A DNA stretch of 64,000 nucleotides from Nocardioides sp. L-11A (GTDB lineage: Bacteria; Actinomycetota; Actinomycetes; Propionibacteriales; Nocardioidaceae), in NCBI GenBank assembly GCA_029961745.1, contig CP124680.1:5270001-5334000 (forward strand). Direction: 5' to 3'. Position numbers and translations under genes: made by a program. A model generated the notes under the pieces. It did not search any database and had not been told where the DNA came from. It was given only the letters and a program-made list of their open reading frames with translations. Positions 59,406 through 64,000 of this stretch are shown in pieces. Every line of letters starts with the position of its first letter. Position 1 is the first letter of the stretch.

Positions 59406-60988
59406 CCGCCCCCTCCACCCGGATCACCCCGGGCCTCGCCGGCGTCCCCACCCACGTGGATGTCGTCGTCATCGGCCTCGGCGTGACCGGCGCGGGCGTG
59501 GCCCTCGACGCCGCCGCCCGCGGCCTCTCCGTCCTGTCCGTCGACGCCCACGACCTGGCCTTCGGCACGTCCCGCTTCTCCTCGAAGCTCGTGCACGGCG
59601 GGCTGCGCTATCTCGCCTCCGGCCAGGTCGGCATCGCCCACGAGAGCGCGGTCGAGCGCGGCATCCTGATGGAGACCACGGCGCCGCACCTCACTCGGCC
59701 GCTGCCGTCGATCATCCCGCTGTCCGCCGGCGTCAGCCGCCCGATGGGCACCCTCGCCGGCGCGGGCTTCCTGGGCGGCGACCTGCTCCGCCGTGCCGCC
59801 GGCACGAGCGGCGACACCCTCCCCCGCCCGCGGCGGCTCAGCGCTGCCGAGACCCGACGGATCGCGCCACCGCTGCGCACCGACGGCCTGCGCGGCGCCT
59901 ACCTCGGCTGGGACGGCCAGCTCGAGGACGACGCCCGGCTGGTCACCACCATCGCCCGGACCGCGGCCGAGCACGGCGCCCACGTGCGCACCCACGCCCG
60001 GGTCGTCGCCGCGACCGGCCGTGAGGTGCGCCTGCGCGACGAGCTCACCGGCGCCACGGCCACCGTCGCCACCCGGACCGTGGTCAACGCGACCGGCGTC
60101 TGGGCCGGCGACCTGGTCGACGACGTCCGGCTCCGCCCCTCGCGCGGCACCCATCTGGTGCTGCGGGCCGAGACCCTGCCCGGGCTCGACGTCGCGGTCT
60201 TCGCGCCGATCCCGGGCGAGACCAACCGCTTCGTCCTCGTCCTCCCCCAGCCCGACGGCCAGTTCTACGTCGGCCTCACCGACGAGCCCGCCGACGGCCC
60301 GGTGCCCGACGTGGCGGAGCCCACCGAGGTCGAGATCGGCTTCCTGCTCGACGTCGTCGCCGCGTCGTTCGCCCGGCCCCTGCGACGCGCCGACGTGGTC
60401 GGCGCCTTCGCCGGGCTGCGGCCGCTGCTCGACAGCGGCCCCGGCGAGGGCGACTCGACCGCCGACCTGTCCCGCAAGCACGCCGTGCTCACCTCGCCCA
60501 CCGGCGTGGTGACCATCGTCGGCGGCAAGCTCACGACCTACCGCCGGATGGCGGAGGACGCCGTCGACGCGGCGGTCGCCCACGCCGGCCTCCCCGCCGG
60601 GCCGTGCCTCACCGCGACCCTCCCGCTCGCCGGTGCCGCCCCCCGTGCCGCGCTCGCCGACCGCGCGGCGCAGGCCGACCACCCGGGGACCGCCCGCCTG
60701 GTCCGGAGGTACGGCGCGGACGCGGACCTCGTCCTCGCCGCCGCCCGCGCGGCCAGCGGCTGGACCGAGGCCGACCTGCTCGCCCCGCTCGCCGAGGGCA
60801 TCCCCACCGTGGCGGCCGAGCTGTTCTTCGGTGTCACCCACGAGGGTGCCGCCGACGTCGCCGACCTGCTCGACCGGCGTACCCGGATCGGACTCGTGCC
60901 CGCCGACCGCGCCCTCGCCGTCCCCGCTGCTGAGCGGGTGCTGGCGCGGTGCAGGAATCGCCGGTCGACCGGCGAAACTGTCACTTGA
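59402..60988 (+). CDS. glpD: glycerol-3-phosphate dehydrogenase, FAD-dependent
   Basis: A 528-residue GlpD-type enzyme oxidising glycerol-3-phosphate to DHAP, membrane-associated. The FAD motif VVIGLGVTGAGVALDAAARG and the GlpD signature GTSRFSSKLVHGGLRYL are diagnostic; IVGGKLTTYRRMAEDAVDA is the C-terminal FAD segment. It overlaps the TetR stop and mirrors mycobacterial glpD1. The last residues (RNRRSTGETVT) and the TGA stop are encoded by the family B palindromic array, so the C-terminus is an addition from the repeat. Confidence 0.92.
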   Translation: MTAPSTRITPGLAGVPTHVDVVVIGLGVTGAGVALDAAARGLSVLSVDAHDLAFGTSRFSSKLVHGGLRYLASGQVGIAHESAVERGILMETTAPHLTRPLPSIIPLSAGVSRPMGTLAGAGFLGGDLLRRAAGTSGDTLPRPRRLSAAETRRIAPPLRTDGLRGAYLGWDGQLEDDARLVTTIARTAAEHGAHVRTHARVVAATGREVRLRDELTGATATVATRTVVNATGVWAGDLVDDVRLRPSRGTHLVLRAETLPGLDVAVFAPIPGETNRFVLVLPQPDGQFYVGLTDEPADGPVPDVAEPTEVEIGFLLDVVAASFARPLRRADVVGAFAGLRPLLDSGPGEGDSTADLSRKHAVLTSPTGVVTIVGGKLTTYRRMAEDAVDAAVAHAGLPAGPCLTATLPLAGAAPRAALADRAAQADHPGTARLVRRYGADADLVLAAARAASGWTEADLLAPLAEGIPTVAAELFFGVTHEGAADVADLLDRRTRIGLVPADRALAVPAAERVLARCRNRRSTGETVT

Positions 60989-61064
60989 CGGCCATTGCAA
61001 CGCCCGACAAGTGACAGAAATGCCCGTCAAGTGCAGGAACAACCGGTCGACCGGTTATTCCTGC
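60958..61064. repeat. triple-palindrome array, family B copy 2
   Basis: Order opposite to copy 1: a perfect 18-bp palindrome TCGCCGGTCGACCGGCGA (60958-60975), arms CTGTCACTTG/CAAGTGACAG (60978-60987, 61008-61017) with a partial extra CGTCAAGTG, and a 32-bp near-perfect palindrome GCAGGAA...TTCCTGC with GGTCGACC centre (61033-61064). It begins inside glpD and supplies its stop codon (60986-60988). Confidence 0.85.
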
Positions 61065-61138
61065 AGCCCCCAGCGATGAGTTTTCCGATCGACCCCGGTC
61101 ACCCCATCAGGCAGACTGGCGAGACCACGGGGGCAGCG

Positions 61139-62149
61139 ATGGGAACCACGGTGACCGAGACCGACACGACAGCACAGGTGAGTGACGAGCTCGCCGACTT
61201 CGACACCCTGACCGGGCGCTACCAGCGCGAGCTGATGGCGCACTGCTACCGGATGAGCGGCTCGGTGCACGAGGCCGAGGACCTGGTCCAGGAGACCTTC
61301 CTACGGGCCTGGAAGGCCTCGGCGAGCTTCCAGGGTCGCAGCTCGGTGCGCACCTGGCTCTACAAGATCGCCACCAACGTGTGCCTGACCAACCTCGAGG
61401 CCAAGCCGCGCCGGCCGCTGCCCACCGGGCTCGGCACGGCCGACTCCGCCCCGTCCGACGAGCTGCTCGAGGACCACGAGGTGCCGTGGCTGGAGCCGAT
61501 CCCGGACGCGGCGGTCGAGGTCGCCGAGCGCGACACGATCCGGCTCGCCTTCATCGCGGCGCTCCAGCACCTGCCGGCGCGGCAGCGCGCGGTCCTCATC
61601 CTGCGCGACGTGCTGCGCTGGTCGGCGGCGGAGACCGCCCAGGCGCTCGACACCACGACGGCGGCGGTCAACTCGGCCCTCCAGCGCGCCCACGCCCAGC
61701 TCGCCGAGCGGGGGCTGTCGCCCGACACGGTGGAGCCCGACCTCGACCAGGCCCAGCGCACCCTGCTGGACGCCTACCTGCAGGCGTTCTGGCGCAAGGA
61801 CATCGACCAGATCGTCCAGCTCCTCAAGTACGACGCCACGTGGGACATGCCGCCCTTCCTCAACCACTACCAGGGCGCCGCCGCCATCGGCGAGCTCGTC
61901 GGCACCAAGTGCCCGGGCGGGTGCAACGACATGCCGATGCTCGAGACGGTCGCCAACGGCCAGCCGGCCTTCGGGCTCTACATGCGCCAGCCCGACGGGC
62001 ACTTCGAGCCCTTCCACCTGCAGGTCCTGCAGTTGACGGGCGCGGGCGAGGACCTGCGGGTCGAGCACGTCACGGCGTTCTTCGACGCCCGGCTGTTCGC
62101 GCGGTTCGGGCTGCCGCCACGGCTGCCCGCCGACTACGTCCCGGCGTGA
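61139..62149 (+). CDS. ECF sigma factor with SnoaL-like C-terminal domain (SigG-type)
   Basis: A 336-residue sigma factor: region 2 HCYRMSGSVHEAEDLVQETFLRAWKA, region 4 LPARQRAVLILRDVLRWSAAETAQAL, then a SnoaL-like domain (about residues 200-330; FWRKDIDQIVQLLKYDATWDMPPF) that is thought to modulate activity. It resembles mycobacterial SigG. ATG 61139 is chosen at GGGGGCAGCG; upstream in-frame ATGs fall in the repeat. The TIGR03086 gene follows 7 bp downstream and may be cotranscribed. Confidence 0.9.
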   Translation: MGTTVTETDTTAQVSDELADFDTLTGRYQRELMAHCYRMSGSVHEAEDLVQETFLRAWKASASFQGRSSVRTWLYKIATNVCLTNLEAKPRRPLPTGLGTADSAPSDELLEDHEVPWLEPIPDAAVEVAERDTIRLAFIAALQHLPARQRAVLILRDVLRWSAAETAQALDTTTAAVNSALQRAHAQLAERGLSPDTVEPDLDQAQRTLLDAYLQAFWRKDIDQIVQLLKYDATWDMPPFLNHYQGAAAIGELVGTKCPGGCNDMPMLETVANGQPAFGLYMRQPDGHFEPFHLQVLQLTGAGEDLRVEHVTAFFDARLFARFGLPPRLPADYVPA

Positions 62150-62165
62150 GCCGGGGGTGAGCTCG

Positions 62166-62735
62166 ATGTCCGCCGCCACCGCGCCGGACGGGATGGTCGC
62201 AGGTCTCGACCTGATGCAGCGCGCCCTCGACTACACGAGCGGCGCCCTCGGCACCATCACCTGCGCCGATGTCGACCGGCCGACGCCCTGTGCCGGCTGG
62301 AGTCTGGCCGACCTGCTGGCCCACATGGAGGACGCCCTCGACGCCTTCTCCGAGGCGGCCGACGGCGCCGTCGGCCTCAGCAGTGCCGCCCCCACCCCCG
62401 TCAAGGCCCGGGTGCAGTCGCTCCAGGTCAAGGCGTGCGCGCTCCTCGGCGCCTGGCTGAACGCGGACCGGCCGTACGTCGACGTGGGCGGCCACCCGCT
62501 GCCCGTCGACGCGATCGCGCGGATCGCGGCGCTCGAGATCGCGGTCCACGGCTGGGACGTCGGCCGCGCCACCGGGCGGGGCGGACCACTGCCCGAGCCG
62601 CTCGCCGCGGCACTGCTCCCCTCCGCCCTGCGGATCGCCCTCGCCGGCGACGAGCGGTTCGCGCCGCCCCTGCCGGTCGACATCGAGGCGCCCGCCGGCG
62701 TCCACGTCCTCGCCCTGCTGGGCCGGCGCCCCTGA
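62166..62735 (+). CDS. TIGR03086-type DinB-like metal-binding protein
   Basis: A 189-residue protein of the mycothiol-dependent maleylpyruvate-isomerase N-terminal/TIGR03086 family (RPTPCAGWSLADLLAHMEDAL; ALEIAVHGWDVGRATG), four-helix DinB fold with His residues for metal. Members are mostly uncharacterised thiol-linked enzymes in mycothiol-producing actinobacteria. Placement after SigG-like sigma suggests stress regulation. ATG 62166 has GGGGGTG upstream; GTG 62157 adds three residues. Confidence 0.82.
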   Translation: MSAATAPDGMVAGLDLMQRALDYTSGALGTITCADVDRPTPCAGWSLADLLAHMEDALDAFSEAADGAVGLSSAAPTPVKARVQSLQVKACALLGAWLNADRPYVDVGGHPLPVDAIARIAALEIAVHGWDVGRATGRGGPLPEPLAAALLPSALRIALAGDERFAPPLPVDIEAPAGVHVLALLGRRP

Positions 62736-62781
62736 ACGGGGTTCCCTGTACGGGCACCCCTGACGGCGTCCGCGGCGGACG

Positions 62782-63507
62782 TCAGCCCTTGAACCGGCTG
62801 TCGACCTTCAGCGGCCTGCCCGCCCCGGCCCGCTTGAAGTTCACCACGACGGAGCCACCGCCGCACCGGTCGTAGCGCCGGACCGTGCTGAACTCGGCGG
62901 CGGTCACCGAAGCACCGCGGGCGCGGACGGCGCGCTTGACCGCACCGGGGCGCATGCCCTTGTCGATGCGGCGGAACTCCTTCTTCGACACGCACTTGGC
63001 GACACGCGGTGCCCGGACGTCGGCGGTGGTCGGTGCCGCGAGGGCCGCGGGGGCCGCGGGGGCCGCGACGCGGCCGGCGCCGGAGCAGGCGGTCAGCGTC
63101 CTGACCGGCACCACCGCCTCGACCGTGATCCCGACCTGCGACCCGGAGAGGACGTAGACCCAGCCGTTGCTCGGGCGCCGCAGCGAGACCGTCGGGCCGA
63201 CGGTGCCCTTGTCGCTGTGCGAGTAGGTCCAGCCGGAGATGGTGAAGTTGTCGGAGACGTGCGCGAGGCCACCGGCCCCCGACTCCCGGAACTCGCCGCC
63301 GGCATCCGGGTACCGGCGGCCGTCCCAGTGCGCGAACACCGTGGACGTGCCGTCGCCGTTCGAGGTGGCGCAGACCAGGGTGCGGCCGCCCGCCCAGGAG
63401 GTGACCGGCTCCCAGCCCGGGGCCGCCGAGGCGGCCGGGAGGCCGAGCGTTCCCAGTCCGAGAGTGGTGGTCGCGATCGCCGCGAGTGCCGTCCGTCGGA
63501 TGCGCAT
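62782..63507 (-). CDS. secreted protein, beta-rich N-domain and SmpA/BLIP-like C-domain
   Basis: A 241-residue secreted protein with a signal peptide (MRIRRTALAAIATTTLGLG, cleaved after ASA about residue 28). The N-part is beta-rich with two Cys (LVCATSNGDG; LTACSGAG) and WVYVLSGSQVGI; a Pro/Ala linker leads to a C-domain (CVSKKEFRRIDKGMRPGAVKRAV, RYDRCGGGSVVVNFK) whose small alpha-beta shape and Cys pair recall SmpA/BLIP-like modules. Function unknown. Converges with the TIGR03086 gene. Confidence 0.65.
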   Translation of the reverse strand: MRIRRTALAAIATTTLGLGTLGLPAASAAPGWEPVTSWAGGRTLVCATSNGDGTSTVFAHWDGRRYPDAGGEFRESGAGGLAHVSDNFTISGWTYSHSDKGTVGPTVSLRRPSNGWVYVLSGSQVGITVEAVVPVRTLTACSGAGRVAAPAAPAALAAPTTADVRAPRVAKCVSKKEFRRIDKGMRPGAVKRAVRARGASVTAAEFSTVRRYDRCGGGSVVVNFKRAGAGRPLKVDSRFKG

Positions 63508-63655
63508 GGAGGGTCCCGTCTCGTGGGTGTCCGCCGCAGAGACCGCGGCGCGGGTCCCCGCCCCCTACCCGCGGACGACAGCCGGTAACCCGCCCCCGTC
63601 CGCTCGCTCCCGACGGTGCCGCCCACGGGGGCCCGTTGTCCTTACACTGCCGGAC

Positions 63656-64000
63656 ATGCCCGAGAGCACCGCGCCGGACCTCCGGCACCGCAGCCGCCGC
63701 ATGCTCGGTCGCGATCCGCACGAGGCCCACCGGGTCGCGACGCCGCTGGAGCTGCTGTTCGACCTGACCTTCGTCGTCGCCTTCGGTACGGCGGCGAGCG
63801 AGCTCGCGCACGCGCTGGCCGAGGACCATGTCGGCGCGGGCATCGTCGCGTTCTGCTTCGCGACCTTCGGCATCTCCTGGGCGTGGATCAACTTCACCTG
63901 GTTCGCGTCGGCCTACGACACCGACGACTGGATCTACCGGCTCACGACCATGCTGCAGATGGTGGGCGTCCTGGTGTTCGCGCTCGGCCTGAAGCCGATG
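63656..64000 (+). CDS. low-temperature-requirement A (LtrA) membrane protein, N-terminal part
   Basis: The gene enters from 63656 and runs off the right edge; 115 residues are visible. After a basic N-terminus, TPLELLFDLTFVVAFGTAASELAHAL is the LtrA signature, followed by the helices GIVAFCFATFGISWAWINF and LTTMLQMVGVLVFALGL. LtrA proteins are multi-pass and of unknown reaction. ATG 63656 has TACACT 7 nt upstream (leaderless). Confidence 0.85.
   Translation, partial: MPESTAPDLRHRSRRMLGRDPHEAHRVATPLELLFDLTFVVAFGTAASELAHALAEDHVGAGIVAFCFATFGISWAWINFTWFASAYDTDDWIYRLTTMLQMVGVLVFALGLKPM

Overview
The window is very GC-rich (well above 65% by eye) and gene-dense, with short intergenic gaps, many GTG starts and frequent ATGA/GTGA stop-start overlaps. 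Gene content (mycothiol-type DinB protein, leucyl/phenylalanyl-tRNA transferase, AidB-like acyl-CoA dehydrogenase, acyl-CoA carboxylases, RecQ with a phosphoribosyltransferase-like tail, a TetR/flavoprotein/diacylglycerol-kinase/GlpD cluster like the mycobacterial Rv2249c-Rv2252 locus) points to a chromosomal segment of a high-GC actinobacterium, most like Nocardioidaceae; the family assignment is an inference. I see no rRNA, tRNA, prophage, IS transposase or CRISPR array.

Layout. 1-7.9 kb: partial AAA ATPase, a secreted repeat protein with an LPxTG-like end, a Fpg/Nei glycosylase, a divergent EamA/LysR pair, rhodanese, two paralogous lipoproteins, aat and an EcsC-like gene. 7.9-14.5 kb: a tight seven-gene minus-strand operon (HD-domain protein, ABC substrate-binding protein, permease and ATPase, PucR regulator, DadA-like flavoprotein, RidA), a candidate catabolic system for an unidentified amine, amino acid or phosphonate. 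14.8-17.3 kb: a sulfotransferase and an unknown partner. 17.3-21.8 kb: a branched-chain acyl-CoA (leucine-type) operon: carboxyltransferase, biotin carboxylase and HMG-CoA lyase. 21.8-29.8 kb: lipoprotein, ScyD-like propeller, TetR, AidB-like dehydrogenase with a crotonase, PaaX, TetR with a membrane protein, Uma2. 29.8-34.5 kb: SWIM protein, SNF2 helicase and a membrane protein. 34.8-40.3 kb: large secreted propeller protein, RecQ, VapBC. 40.3-54.9 kb: tandem 64-bp repeats, a double-HTH LuxR regulator, secreted proteins, M13 peptidase, three CAP proteins, a methyltransferase, membrane proteins, quinone oxidoreductase, GH1 glucosidase, pirin. 54.9-64 kb: MarR-RibA, DAG kinase/flavoprotein diverging from TetR-GlpD, ECF sigma factor with SnoaL-like tail, DinB-like protein, secreted protein, partial LtrA.

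The most unusual signal is a set of short palindromic elements of several families. Two 96-bp copies with 16-bp terminal inverted repeats lie 6.9 kb apart. Two triple-palindrome arrays built on CCGGTCGACCGG lie in opposite orientations. Two 45-bp palindromes carry CGTCATACGTTC, one of which is inserted in frame inside the biotin carboxylase gene. Two long inverted repeats follow a TetR gene. The partner carboxyltransferase gene carries another AT-richer palindromic in-frame segment, and recQ carries a perfect 81-bp in-frame tandem repeat. Four of the intergenic copies supply or touch the stop codon of the adjacent gene. Together they suggest active palindromic elements that enter gene ends and inter-domain linkers without breaking reading frames.

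A second regularity: about 20 genes have a TANNNT hexamer exactly 6-7 nt before the start codon, indicating widespread leaderless transcription; this also helped choose starts.
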